Of a stretch of DNA of 64,000 nt, positions 51,702 to 63,877 are shown one piece after another. The notes below the pieces were generated by a model that ran no database searches, was not told where the DNA came from, and worked only from the letters and a program-made list of their open reading frames with translations. The stretch comes from Bimastos eiseni (Eukaryota > Annelida > Clitellata > Crassiclitellata > Lumbricidae), in the NCBI GenBank assembly GCA_959347315.1, contig OY365810.1:6467857-6531856 (forward strand). Direction: 5' to 3'. Position 1 is the stretch's first letter. Each line of letters opens with the position of its first letter. The translations under genes were made by a program, and so were the position numbers.

Positions 51702-52347
51702 GCCATCACGATGAGATATAAGATAAGACCTGGCACCGGAAAGAAACGAAAGGATTGGCTATTACGGACTTGATTTGATATAACGCCGGTGGATAGGCTG
51801 GTCTCCCTAACATGGCTTTTGTTAGCACTGAGAAATTTTCGAAAATTTACAATTCATTACATTACATTATATCGTGAGAGAAACTCAACAGATGGCATTC
51901 TTCCATCGTGTGTAACTTTCGTCAAAGAGTTGTTTTTCAGGTCTATGTCAGTCAATTCTTCAGTTATCAATTGATTTCCTTTCCCATATTGTTTTGATAT
52001 TCGTGTCACGATGATTGTTGTCATTTGTAACATCTCCAAAGCATTGGGACATCAGTGTTGACTGGTAAAAATTAATCGAACGTATGCGAGAACACGTTTG
52101 CTGTTTGCGACATTTGACAGCATTTTGTGTTCAAATGTAAAGTGCAAATCATCGAGCCCAAACTAACGCACAAAGTGTAGACCCTACTAAGTGTCTATCT
52201 ATACTAGACACCATTGTGTTAGATCTTCACTAGTAATAAATTTCCCATATTGACAAAATGCGGGAACCTGTTGGAATTCCCTGTATGCATAATCAGAATT
52301 AATAATTAAATGATGGCAAAATAAGTTTAATAATAATCTTAGGCGCT

Positions 52348-52348
52348 A

Positions 52349-52396
<48 letters not shown>
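52348..52396. repeat. (AAT)n microsatellite
   Basis: About 16 pure AAT units. Confidence 0.98.
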
Positions 52397-53148
52397 TGTT
52401 CTCTCACTATGCACTAGCTCAACTTCTGTTGCGTTGTCCACAGAAATTGTATTTAATTGACAGGCAATTGATCCTTCGCATCCAATCTCTGCCTGAAGAG
52501 TGTTGTCGATTGATGATAAATTCTGCAATGACATTGAACCTATGGCCTACTGGCCTAACGCCTCTTTAGGCCTATAGCCGAAACGATCTCTATATAATGG
52601 CGGTACTTGGGCTCATAGACGTGTGTTCGACTCTGCAACACTGGTTCGCAAGTATTTCTCATTCGTTAAGTCGACAATGAATCTCTACATTGCGTTGTTG
52701 TCGGTTGGACTGATGATTGGTAAAATATGACATAAAGATACATACTGTGTTGTTTTGATGAATATTCTGCCTGAGATTCTGAACAATGAACTTTTCAATT
52801 TTAAGTTTAACATCCCTAACAGCATTACGAACACTTCAGCAGTGGACTGGAATTGGTTTTGTAGAGCTAAAGTTTGTTTAGAATGCGCTGTTCATCGTTT
52901 GTTTTTATTGTTTATAGGGCGCATTGGAATAGGAGTTCGCTGGTTGGACAATATAGAAACATTATTGTGCTTATTATGTGTAATATTGAGCATAGTCTCT
53001 TTGATCATAAAATCATACGGTTGTTATTAATAATATGACGTATTTTGAAGTGGTTATATATAGGTCTGCACATTTGAATATATGTGTTCAGGCACTTGCA
53101 TAATGCATTCATGCATCAATACATACATAATACGTTCATTATCTCTAG

Positions 53149-53380
53149 TGGCACTGTGGCCTATCGGTTAGAGCGGTCAGCCAGTAACGTTTAGTGTGTG
53201 CTGAGCGAGCGGGTTCGACCCTCGTCCGTAGAGTCACTGTGTAGGGACCTTGAGCAAGGTCTTCACACACAATTGCTATGCATTACAACTGCAATTGCGC
53301 CGTAGAGGCGTGTGCATTTCTAAGCAAGAAAATGTTGGAATAAGGCGATATCAAATTTCGGTAATAAACAAGTAAAATAA
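53149..53380 (+). mobile_element. tRNA-derived SINE (family B)
   Basis: Head GTGGCACTGTGGCCTATCGG with TTAGAGCGGTC, B-box GCGGGTTCGACCCTCGTCC, GACCTTGAGCAAGG, AAAATGTTGGAATAAGGCG and an AATAAACAAG tail. Confidence 0.88.
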
Positions 53381-53583
53381 TATGTAGTACCAATACATAC
53401 ATAAAACGTACATAAAACGTACATAATACGTACATAATATGTAGCCTACAAGCATAATATATATTATACGTGTGCATGCATACCTCAGTGGCAGCAGCAG
53501 TGATAGTTCTTGCAGTGGCTGTGGCTTAAAACATACTGGCGAGCCGCGTAAGAGTCTTTAAATTTGACGCAAGTTTTCGAGTG

Positions 53584-53831
53584 AACAAGTAACTGCTTTT
53601 TTCGTTCAACTCAAGGGTCCTGTCTTGCTGCGAGCAACACTATTCAGGACGATGCGAACAGTCCTGATGTCTATATGAGGAACCTCTTCGAGGAATGTGC
53701 CAAATCAGCTTTAAAATCCATCTTGGATTCGCGTCTCAACACTCATGAACAATTGTCCGTTAGGATTAAATATCAGATCTTCGTTAACAGATGCATGTCT
53801 GGCGTGACTGAAAAACAAAAGAGCGACTAAA
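53584..53831 (+). other. open frame of about 80 codons, possible exon, unknown family
   Basis: The frame is open from a TGA (53581-53583) to the TAA at 53829-53831 and includes MRNLFEECAKSALKSILDSR and VRIKYQIFVNRCMSGVTEKQ, with ordinary composition and a helical look. It has only an internal ATG and no obvious partner exons. It could be an exon or a transposon-protein remnant; I do not recognise it. Confidence 0.3.
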
Positions 53832-53992
53832 CTGGAACTGGTTTTAGGTAAACCCAATTCGGTCTATGCAAGCATATTTTTGGTTTGTAGGCATGATAGT
53901 CCCTAATGGCACGTGATACAATTATTATTGCTTTAAATGACGATGATGATGCAAATAGGCTAAAAACAATATTTGACCTAGTGATAAGAGGA

Positions 53993-54048
<56 letters not shown>
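53993..54048. repeat. (ATT)n microsatellite
   Basis: About 18 pure ATT units. Confidence 0.98.
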
Positions 54049-55924
54049 TTTATTGTGTTAAAAAGGGTCAAAATGAAAGCAGTCGCCATAGTTTAGATTC
54101 AAAGCGATAGGCCATGCATGTAAATGCAAGCTCATTGGCCATAGCATCTTCAATTTAGGATATGAAAAAATAAAGCCAATTCTAATCCCTAGAGAAAGCA
54201 ATCCATCTAAATTTAATTTTCAACTATCCTTGACTAAATTGGAACATTGTAGGATAATAATTTATATTCTTAAATTCGACAGGGAACCGCGGAACAGCGC
54301 AACCTCAACAGGAAAAAGAAGGAATTTTAATGAATGAATAAAAAATATCGCTTTTGGACACAAATTAACATTTATGTAAAATTGTGTTTACCGTATTCAT
54401 GTAAGTAAATTATTCAATAAACATTTCAACAGCTTTTACACGTGTTTCCCTCATAAAGAAATTTTTAAACCTGTGTGGCGTTAAGGTCTATATATCGTAC
54501 GACACAACTCAAAACATATATTTCATAATGGTCATTGATGATATTGATATAATTCAAGATTGAGACGAGTGTGAACAGTGTTGGCCTACACATAATAAGG
54601 AGTCAATGTAGGCCTATATGGATCTCTTTGGCCAACTAGCGTTTGATGCAATACGATAGGGATTTGACAAATGAATTGTTCAATACTCATTTTACATACA
54701 AGTAGGGCCTATGATATTATTTGTTTGCATGGAATGCATTAATAATTATCCTTACAATGGTTTCCCGACCATTACCGATGCCATATAATTTCCCGGATTT
54801 CAGCAGCCAGCCATCAATTAGCCAGAAGTTCATAGTTTTCATCGAACATATAGTCACTAATATATAGCCCATTGATCATAAAAGGAGACATTAGCATTCA
54901 CTGCATACCATTCGAGAGTTTCTTTATGAAATTCTTAAAGTTTATATACACGTTCTATCTCCGGCTTCTCTCGACTTTGTACTTACATGAGATGACGGTT
55001 AATTAATGCTAGTTGATCACGAGAATCCAGCGCAGTCAGATAACCTGCTTACAGTGCTTCGCTCCTTTGATCCTGCCCTAATTCCATAAAGGCGACATAT
55101 CGGAGTTTTAAGTCACGAGAGTGGGTTTTTGTACCTTTTCCACAGCCTTCTTTTTTATCGGATATCTTTGAAGGCCGAACTATTCTGCGCACGCTGCACA
55201 GCAGCACAGATCTTTGATCCGTTCGCATCTACGCTCAGCCTATCACCAATTATTGCCTTCTCAGTAATTTTCTGTTTGCACGAGGTTCAACATCTCACCC
55301 TGCAGTTTTATTCGGAAAGAAACTATGTGCATAGATTGTTATGCAAGCAGAGGCCGCTAATAGAGAGAAGGTCTGAGCACAGTAGGCCTATTTAGGACTG
55401 TAGGTCTTAGTTATTTGATGCGGCTTTCTGAAAAAGAGATCATAATAACCAGAGCACACGGAAAATTCCCAATGTTAGTGTCATATTTTTACTTGGTACT
55501 CACTTAATAATTTACCAATAAAACCATTGAAATTTCACGTGTTCAAATATTTGTTTAGCATAAAAATGTGCTTGACAGTTAAACCAAAGCGGGAACAATT
55601 ATTCACCACTCATCTAATCGACCGTTTTGTGGAGGACTCGGTTTAAAGTCGCATATTTTATACTGTCTGTATGTTGTTGCTTACTGTTATACGATGGTTC
55701 AGTTTCATTTAGTCGCTGTCACAAACAAAAGAGGTTTAAGATCAAATAGGATTTCATCATCTCTAAAATACATTTAGCTCATAAATATTCTTAAGAAGTT
55801 GCTACACGATGGTTGCTGTCAGATTGTGACTGCACAAGAAGTCAAAGATTACATTGAATTTCTTCATCTTTGAAATGGATTTCATAATAATTATGACTCA
55901 TAAAGCAGTCTTCAGAGGCCATTC
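54049..55924. other. gene-free AT-rich intergenic stretch
   Basis: I see no gene, RNA or repeat family here apart from TAGGCCTA palindromes at 54609 and 55383. An 88-codon open frame at 55129-55395 has no recognisable similarity. Confidence 0.5.
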
Positions 55925-55929
55925 ACTTA

Positions 55930-56085
55930 CTTCGCCAACGTGGGTCCCACCAGCTGGAACAGCAACCCTCTTCCTATTCGGGAGGAGCTGCGCTCTCTCT
56001 TCCCTCTGCTACCTGCCTGTTCTCCGTGAGCGTCTCTGATATCGAGTGGCGCTATATGTTAGTGTTCCATTATTAGTATAGTGCA
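55930..56085 (+). mobile_element. LINE 3'-end fragment, same family as 43590-43770
   Basis: It encodes VGPTSWNSNPLPIREELRSL then a stop and ends CGTGAGCGTCTCTGATATCG with AGTGGCGCTATAT, matching the other copy over most of its length. Confidence 0.65.
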
Positions 56086-56379
56086 ATTATTGGCACTACA
56101 AACACTAGAGTTAATAACCGACGGCGAGTGTATTATCATTCTATTGTAAAAATGTTAGAATTGTGACCATTATTTGTTTCTAAGAACATTTGAATTATAG
56201 ACTAGGCTAGAATATCTGAATCTACTGTGTATAAATAACACACTATGTGGCAGATCAGCTAATGGCTCTTCTAACCGTCGGCTAAGCGCATTTAGGCCTA
56301 TTACCATAACGCTAATGACTTCTCTAATTGCTTAATTAATCTCAGTGCACCCAGTGCGCCACTGACCAAAGCATATGGA

Positions 56380-56740
56380 GTACACGATGACGGAGAAGAG
56401 AGAGAGAGAGGGATATAAAGACAGATAGTAAGAGGCAAAGAGACGAAACTAAGACGAAGAAGGACAGACATTATGGGAGAATATGAGGCAAAGGCTGTCG
56501 GCGGAAATGAAGGGGTTACGGAAGATGGCAAGCAGATAACTTGATGAAAGTAAAGGTCCGCTGGATAGCGATATGAGTGATGGAATGTAAGAAAGGCCAA
56601 TGAGATAGGTGAAGAGGCCAACGGCCACAACCGACAGGGAAGGAGATATAAGGGTCTGAAAAAGGAACGCCAGGCGAGAAAGGGCATTCGCCGAAGAGAG
56701 TTGTCAAGGCAGGGATACGGAGAGCTATCGATAAAAAAAT
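56380..56740. other. purine-rich stretch with a long antisense open frame, not a gene
   Basis: The plus strand is strongly purine-rich (GAGAGAGAGAGGG and many GAAG/AAGG). The resulting minus-strand frame of 152 codons is rich in S, P, L and F and has no family features. No other signal was seen. Confidence 0.5.
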
Positions 56741-57064
56741 TTAATACGAAGCATCTCATAATTACCTAAACGCTAAAGCCAAAGTTATTGACTGCGGGGC
56801 GAATCAAGAGACATCTAACATCGTAGAAATCATTATTGTAACAGTTGCTGTAAATACGATCTGTATTTTGATATAAATATAAAACCCCATCAAGAATTCT
56901 TTTGTGATTCCGACACATATCGAACACCACGTGCTGAACAACAGGTCTTTAAAAGCCCGTCCCCCAAACATCAAAGCCTTACTGCTCGCAGCACTGCTGC
57001 TATCATAACTTGGAAGAGACGACAAGCAAAATCGTTCTCTTCCAGCACAATTATGGACCTACAT

Positions 57065-57870
57065 CAGTGGCGTCGCCGGAGCTTCAAGGGGCGTCGGCAA
57101 AAATCAGTAACGACTAGAGTGTCTGAGGGAGCATTGTAAGCTCCCCAGGAGCCTGTTAACTTTCGAGCATTTGATGTCAAATTGAGTGCATTTGGGACTC
57201 TTGTTTACCTCGAATTTTTAAACCATCCTTTCGAAATAAAGGTACTTAAGTCATCTCGATGTGTGAAAAAATGTGCCTATATTACGTCCATAATTTCAGG
57301 TTCCTTACATATAATATGTACGTTTGAGCTTTCTCAGTTGAAGCATTGGAAATTGCAGCGTCTTTCTAGACTTCAACTACAAGCCATAAGTCAGGTTATA
57401 AAAAGCGAGACGAAGTTAAGTTTTATAGTAAAACTAGCCGTTCAACCCAGTTTCATCTGAAAATGAATTTCTGTGTAGGGTTGCTTGTAAAATAGGTGGT
57501 GTATACAGTGGCTTCGCCAGAACTGAGGTTGAGGGAGCAAAAAGACCAGAGGCTTGTCTATCAGGGTCTTGGGAGCCCCAGAAGCCTGCGCAATTTTTAG
57601 TAATTTTGATACCAAATGAAGCACATTTTGGGCTATGGTTTACCAAACATTTTTCAACTATAATTTCGAAATAAAAGTACCTAAATCATATCGAATTTTG
57701 ACAAAATTTGACTACAATATATGCAGAGGACCTTAATTGCTAAATGTCAATTTACAAATCACGTAGGGTACAGTCCCCATATAAAAGTCCTCGTATATGC
57801 ACGAATCCCAAGACCCAGCCTGGGCCAGGATGGGGCAGCTGCCCCCTTGGCCATCTGTGGCGACGCTATT
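57065..57870. mobile_element. two tandem copies of a transposon-derived repeat
   Basis: CAGTGGCGTCGCCGGAGC at 57065 and CAGTGGCTTCGCCAGAAC at 57506 start two diverged direct copies. Both then carry CCTG-region, TTTGATGTCAAATTGA-like, TTTCGAAATAAA and GTACTTAAGTCAT-like segments in the same order. A GGGGCAGCTGCCCCC palindromic region and GGCGACGCTA near 57860 look like an inverted right end. Confidence 0.55.
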
Positions 57871-58316
57871 GACCTATACGTACATACAAGAACCCCACTT
57901 TCATAAAAGGTTTTGGGCAAATATAATTGGTAGCATAAGGCATTCATTAATTGTTTCAGTCAGAGTGTTCAGTTTTACCCGTATGGGGTAAATACATGCA
58001 TGTATGTCATGATACGGCTATTACAGTGCGCAAAATTATAATTTTCTAGCGGAGTCATTCTTGACAAAATACAAATAATTAAGGAAAGTGGGACAACAAT
58101 TATTATATTTGTAAAATAGATTTCCGATGTTTCAGAAAATATGTCTAATTGTTGAAATTGAAATTCTATTAGGTTACAGATAAAACATTGTAGGAAATAG
58201 GAAATAAATTGATTTCAGTTTAAAACGATGCAATATTTGTGTTATGATCCACACAAACTTTATTGCTTTAAATTAGCTAGTCAGAATTTGTCGATAGTCC
58301 GATTCTAAGCTATTAG

Positions 58317-58660
58317 TCATTCTAAATAAAAAATCAAACTAGGACCATACTTGCCTAATTTATTCATAGATTCTGACTTGTTGTCGAACGCAATAAATCG
58401 ATCATTTGTCTCATTCAAAAATATGCCGTATAGGACTCGTAATCCATGTCTTTCTTTTGATAAAGTTTCTCTCTTGAGATTCAAATTTGAGTCCAACAAC
58501 AAAACTCGACTGTTGTTTCGGTCAACAACCATAACGAATCCGTTTTCATCCATTGCCATATGGATTGGAATATTTATTTGTCCGATGGATGATCCAGTTC
58601 CTCCAAATGACTTCTTAAGGTTCCTGACTGATATAAACAAGGATGATGGGGGCAAAAATT
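58317..58660 (-). CDS. NHL-repeat protein, terminal exon or fragment
   Basis: The minus-strand frame reads FGGTGSSIGQINIPIHMAMD then ENGFVMVVDRNNSRVLLLDS, the classic NHL repeat pattern (P-x-x-A-x-D-x-x-G-x-x-x-V-D-x-x-N-x-R-V). A second, less clear blade follows (LRVLYGIFLNETNDRFIAFD) before the stop near 58317. NHL blades form beta-propellers that bind protein or RNA. Only about one and a half blades are present; a possible acceptor ATATCAG lies near 58640. No partner exon was found upstream, so it may be a gene relic or the last exon of a gene further right on the minus strand. Confidence 0.55.
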
Positions 58661-59236
58661 TTTCTATACGCTCAGCTCAATATTTTTTAAATTATGCCCC
58701 CCCCCACTTTTCAAACTCTGTTACGCCTCTGACCCTAACCATGAAATTCCCCAAGTTGGGCGCCTGCTATATAATGCATTTAAGTTTATGTGCAACTAAT
58801 ATGACCACAACGATAGTTCTGGCTCCTTTCTGGAACCTTACAAACTCGCATTTCATGAAATGTACAGAATGTTGAACGTAGCCATTGTTTTACCAATAAC
58901 ATCAACAGCTTGTCGGAAAAGCTTTTCTGCTCCGAAATTAATCAAAAGATATTTAAAAAGCACTTTGTCTGATATTCGTCTAAGTAGTCTGACAGTGTTG
59001 TTGATTGAATCTGTTCGTGCTGAGTCCATTACCATAGGTGCCTTTGTGGATCCATTTGAATTTTGACGTGACAATCGTAAACTTGGTTTTCATTAAGTGT
59101 ATGTAATGTTCATTAACCTTTACCACTCCTGAGGCCGCTCACAGCGGCCAGATTTAATGCTTTTGATATAATAATATTTGAGGGGTAAGGGTTAAGTGCA
59201 TGTAATGTGCACGTGCTAATGCTTTACTTTCAAATA

Positions 59237-59446
59237 AGAAGACGGGGAAAACCTCGGGCTCGGCCTTTCAGGGTACCCGGAAAAGACGGAAAGGAATTCA
59301 AGGTTTTTCCCAGGGCGTTCGCCCCTACTGCTGCTGACACGCGAACGCCTGGTGCCGACCCCAACCGGGGTTCGCCACAAATGTTTAATTTCACCGATCC
59401 CTCTTCCACTACCGACGCTTGCGAGGCTCGACCTGATTTATCATGA
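59237..59446 (+). other. GC-rich island with an open frame, unknown
   Basis: This 210-bp segment is clearly more GC-rich than its surroundings and encodes RRRGKPRARPFRVPGKDGKE followed by FKVFPRAFAPTAADT up to a TGA stop. The opposite strand is open as well. The composition suggests inserted or repeat-derived DNA; no family was recognised. Confidence 0.3.
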
Positions 59447-60007
59447 AGAATAACGACACTAAAGTGGTGGATTGCCATATAATATATTTATATAATATAT
59501 ATACTATTATTGTATCAGAGATCTGCTCCAAAACGTCCTGCGCCAAAACGGCTGCGCCAAAACGTCATGTACCGCCCTCGTCGGAGGCCACTGCAAGGCT
59601 GCTGGCAAGGATTGAAGTTGCAATCAGCATGACCCATTGGTACTATGGTGAAAGTTCGAGCCTCACCTGAGTAGGTTATTTTGCAACTACTCAGACCATA
59701 ATGTCATACCTATAGCGCACATAATAGTATTGCTGTTAAAATCAAACAAGAACGAGCCTCGGCAGATGCGCATTTTCTTTTGCCGGCAATCATCTCTTGA
59801 GCCATTTTCCAGCAGACGTTCGCTGTGTAAAGTCTGTCCTGACCGTCAGATCCAAAGAAAAAACGTCTTTTCTTATATTCATGTACATGTCTCGCCCGTG
59901 TTGTCTCGGATTCCCATACCATGACTTTCACCAGACTGTGGAACTTCTTAGATTAGATGAAGTTATTGCCTTGTTATAAGAGCTCAGTGAAAACATGCCA
60001 AACAACC

Positions 60008-60070
60008 ATTATTTTGACTCTCTTTTTTAATACTTAGGGCCTAAGTATTAAAAAAGAGAGTCATAATAAT
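60008..60070. repeat. near-perfect 63-bp palindrome
   Basis: Arms of 31 bases flank a single G: the inner 23 bases (GACTCTCTTTTTTAATACTT and AGG) are perfectly inverted on the other side, and the outer 8 match apart from one base. It could extrude as a cruciform or fold as a hairpin RNA. Confidence 0.95.
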
Positions 60071-60477
60071 AGACCTAAGTCTTAGGCCTAGCTCGAATAC
60101 TATGTCATTTTAATCTGCAGATGACATGTTATGAACACACACGAATAAAGCAATGACGTCATAAACAATACAGGTACATTAATATTAAGCTTTAATAGGG
60201 ATACCTAGTTTTTATTTTGAAACGCATTACAGATTACTTGAAAGGACTCGATATTTATGCGGATACATGGGCGTTCATGGCATCTGTGAAAGTAGCGTTG
60301 CCGTTTACATATGATTCGCTAAGATTTGATTATAGCAACAGCAACACTTACTTAAATACAAGTCGTGACAAAGTTCTAACGTGCGAAACTGCAGTAGTAT
60401 CACTTGTGCAAACAACCGTTTAATGTCTTAGTAGATTTTCTGGATTACGGCTTCTTTAACAAAGTAATTTAATCGCA

Positions 60478-61089
60478 ATGGCCAAGCCAAGTGAATCTAT
60501 ACAGAGGTATGCCTTTATGACGCTAGCATTGTTAAGCTTTAGACTTTGTGTCTGATGATAACAAGGTGTTGTAAATGTTGAACTCCTCTTAAGTCTCATC
60601 CAGCTCAGCCAAGCTATTTTTTCCAAGAGACTCTAAAGCCAATTATGTAATCTTTGCTTCTGGCAATAACACTCCAACTCACTTACCCAGATTCTTATCC
60701 TTCACTGCCCAGCAAATGACCACAATATTATGCATTGCTTGCACCAATATGTCATAGATTGAACACATGAACAGGAAATAGGAGATGATAGTTGAATATT
60801 TGGAGTTAGACATAATGAATGGTAAAAAATTGAGGAAATTGAGTTTAGAGATGCACATGAATGAATGAAATGTGCTGTGTTGGCCTAAAAGAATTGCAAA
60901 TTCTCCCAGGTGTGTTCATTTCGCTATTGAACAAGTTCTTTGATGATACTGTTGCCAAAGGCACATGCAAGCGATTTCAAGTATCACTTCGAATTTGACT
61001 TTTGTGTTTTGTTGTTGAGGTGACAACGACTTAGACTTGTTCATGACATGATGATGCTGATGTTTATGTTGATGTTGAGGTTGATGATT

Positions 61090-61121
<32 letters not shown>

Positions 61122-63877
61122 AACGGCGACGACGACGATGATGCTGCTGCTGATGACGATGATGCATATGCTGCTGCTGCTGATGATGATGATGATGACG
61201 ACGATGATGATGATGATAATGACGATGATGATGATGATGGTGGTGGTGGTGGTGATAATGATCACATCTTTTTATCATCCGTGAATATTCTCATCTTAAA
61301 TATTCTGAAGTTCTTCACGCAATTAATTTCTCTAATTCCTATTGTTGTTGCCATACAGTACAAATAAGAGCACATCACATTAATAATAATAATATTATTA
61401 TTATGACCACATAGGACACCGTTTCAGTAACTGAAGGTCATGTTGTAATGTAAAGATTGCAACATGATGATGCGATGCGATGATTTATGCTGCTGTGTTG
61501 ATGGTGATAAATTGTGTTACAGGAACTGGAGACAGTTGTGGTTGTTGCTCTGGAAGAACTGGTTGCTCCAGAAAAAGAAGGTCCTCACGACTGTCTTATT
61601 GGTTCTATTTCCGATCGTCATGGCTGCAATTCTCGTCGTGATTCGAGAAATATCCAAACCTCGCTTCGTATCAAATGCCACGACCTATCAAAGCTTCTTA
61701 GTTACAACGAACTTGGTCCAACTCCTGGAATATCCACCCCAAAAAGTGTTACTCGCCTACGCTCCCAACACGACCCTCGTTGCAAGAATCGTGAATAGAA
61801 CGGCGACCCTCTTGGGCGTCATGATTCCAACGGGTAAGACCTGTTCATATACCTTGTGTTCAAGTTATAGCCTACAATCCTACATAAAGCTATGTATGTC
61901 CAGGTTTATTTTACGCAAGCCGTGCCGCTAAATTTAAGGTTTGGCTCGAGCTTTTTGCTGCTCCACTTTTATTATTCCTAATGTTTGACGCCATCTAATA
62001 ACAATATAGGCTGTTGACGTCTTGTTCTTGAAGTATTTCAGTTCATTGCCTATGACGTCTGTAATCCATTTTCTTTGTGTTACTCCACTACTCAGTTGAA
62101 ATTGGATATCTCTTATGTATGCAACTCGACGATGCTGCATTTTGCCTTTTCAACGGTTGGACCATTCAAGTAAAGATTACCTCCCTTAGGAACCGCTCGT
62201 AGACTTAGATAGGGAGTCTTCATACACTCTCTTAACGCTATAATTGACTCCACGTTTTGCTGGGATTGCGCTTGGAAGTAGTTATCAGAAGAGGTGCCAT
62301 AATTGCGCTGAATGAATGAGTGAAGGAATAACTGCTTGGCTCAGACAGAGTTAGTTAGCAAAGCTCTACCAACGAGTGGGTCTGTGTTCACCTTTTTTCA
62401 ACGTTCTTAAATATCGGGGATGAAAATTCCACTAGGTTGATTGAATGTAATGCCATCCAAATATATTGACAGCGTATATACGTTTTAGAAGAGTGCAATG
62501 TGGTTCAAAATAGTATCGAATGACGCTATATGTACGATATTAAAGGAAATTGATTGATATTGTATTGCATAGAAGGGTGTTGCAGGATAGCGCTTTTATG
62601 GTATGATATGCACGGCATGGATACCTAATTTGATAGTCAAAACATGGTTGTAAGGTTACAATGATTATTAATAAACTGATAACTGATAATTAACTGATTA
62701 ATAAACTAATAAACTACAAATAAACTGAACTATTGTCTACTACCATCTGCAATTAACAAAGAAAATTTAACACCCATGTGATACTTCTAAAGAATGTCTT
62801 TCTTCTGGCTGCCTACATACTCTAACGTAGCCCACATGGGAACCGTATTCCTACACGGAAGCCATTTGGTGCACATAGTTATAGTTCCAGTCAAATGTAC
62901 ATGAAATTCCGGAACTGATGACTTAAGTGAAGTTCACTTTTTCTCTCTGCGTCGTAGATCTTGGTTTTGCGTCGGAGTCTGCACTAGAAGAATATGTGAC
63001 GACAAACGACGGCATATTTGGCGCAGTCGTCTTCGTTGAGGGCGTCTGGGAAATTCTTCCGAAGGACATCTCCTACAAGATCCGTCTGCGATTAGACAAG
63101 GGGTCGTCGCTGTTTCACCGGCGAGGGAAAGCAGGGTGGAGAACAAACGTCGTCTTCCCTGGATCTGATGCGGATGGCCCGAGAGAAGCGGATGATCATT
63201 TTGGTGGAAAAGATCCAGGTATTCTTATCTATTAGTGATAGGATGCAAAAGTATAGATGCAAAGGGCCAATGCATATTAACAATGATTATTTTAATTGCT
63301 ATTATTTTAGTAATAGGTGTAGTAGTTGTTGATGTTGCTGCTGCCGTATTGGAAACAATGATTGTGGAAGTAGCAGTGGTGGTAGTGTTAGAAATAGCGA
63401 CATCATTGATATTGACAATAATTATTATAACAATTTATTGCTATTATTTTAGTAATAATAAAAGTAGTAGTAGTTGTTGTTGTTGTAGCATGAGAAGCAA
63501 TGATTTCAGTAGTAGTGAAAGAAACGGTAGTTACAACGACACTATGAATCATCAGGTTGATAATAGCCAACCTAAATATATAGATGATGGCACCTAAAAG
63601 ATGTGGCTCATACGTTGCAGGGTATTACCACACTGGCTTCCTGGCGATTCAGAAGGCGGTTGATCTAAGTCTAGTTGTTGAAGTGAACCAAAGTTTCGGC
63701 GCTGCGGTGATGAACGTAACGACTCAGCTGAAGAGATATCCGTTTCCTGCATACAAAGAGGATAAGTTAATTGGCATCATTGGACCATTCTTTCCTCTGT
63801 GCATTCTGTTCAGCTTCATCATCATTGCTCCAACAATCTGTCAAGAAATTGTGTTCGAGAAAGAACACAAGTTTAAG
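60478..63877 (+). CDS. ABC transporter subfamily A (ABCA3-like), N-terminal exons (partial)
   Basis: Four exons join in phase: 60478-60506, 61523-61833, 62958-63218 and 63621-63877 (286 codons, ends phase 0 at a GTAGAA donor; the gene continues to the right). Exon 1 is inferred from the ATG (G at -3 and +4), MAKPSESIQ and a phase-2 donor that restores the R in RNWRQLWLLLWKNW. The N-terminal LLLWKNW-LQKKK is the ABCA signature, followed by a transmembrane helix (about 29-50). The extracellular loop is short (about 51-250) with sites NATT, NTT, NRT and NVT, and SYKIRLRLDKG plus GYYHTGFLAIQKAVD as in ABCA3. The second membrane span is LIGIIGPFFPLCILFSFIII. Nucleotide-binding domains lie outside the window. 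ABCA proteins export lipids; the substrate is unknown. Confidence 0.88.
61041..61262. repeat. compound (GAT)n/(GCT)n/(GAC)n/(GGT)n trinucleotide repeat
   Basis: Long runs of GATGATGAT with GACGACGAC, CTGCTGCTG and GGTGGTGGT blocks in the first ABCA intron. Histidine-, methionine- and isoleucine-rich frames on both strands are artefacts. Confidence 0.95.
61834..62957 (+). other. ABCA intron 2
   Basis: It runs from the GTAAGA donor to the GTCGTAG acceptor. I see no gene, microsatellite or recognisable element in it. Confidence 0.6.
63285..63500. repeat. degenerate GTAGTT/TAATAA trinucleotide repeat
   Basis: Interrupted GTAGTAGTTGTTG, GCTGCTGCC and ATTATTATA runs in the ABCA intron before exon 4; the valine/isoleucine-rich frame through it is an artefact. 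Confidence 0.7.

Noticed and set aside
56301..56759. 152-codon minus-strand frame
   Set aside because: Low-complexity complement of a purine-rich tract, with no domain or splice context.
61041..61278. Histidine-rich and methionine-rich proteins on both strands
   Set aside because: Trinucleotide repeat translated in several frames, inside an ABCA intron.
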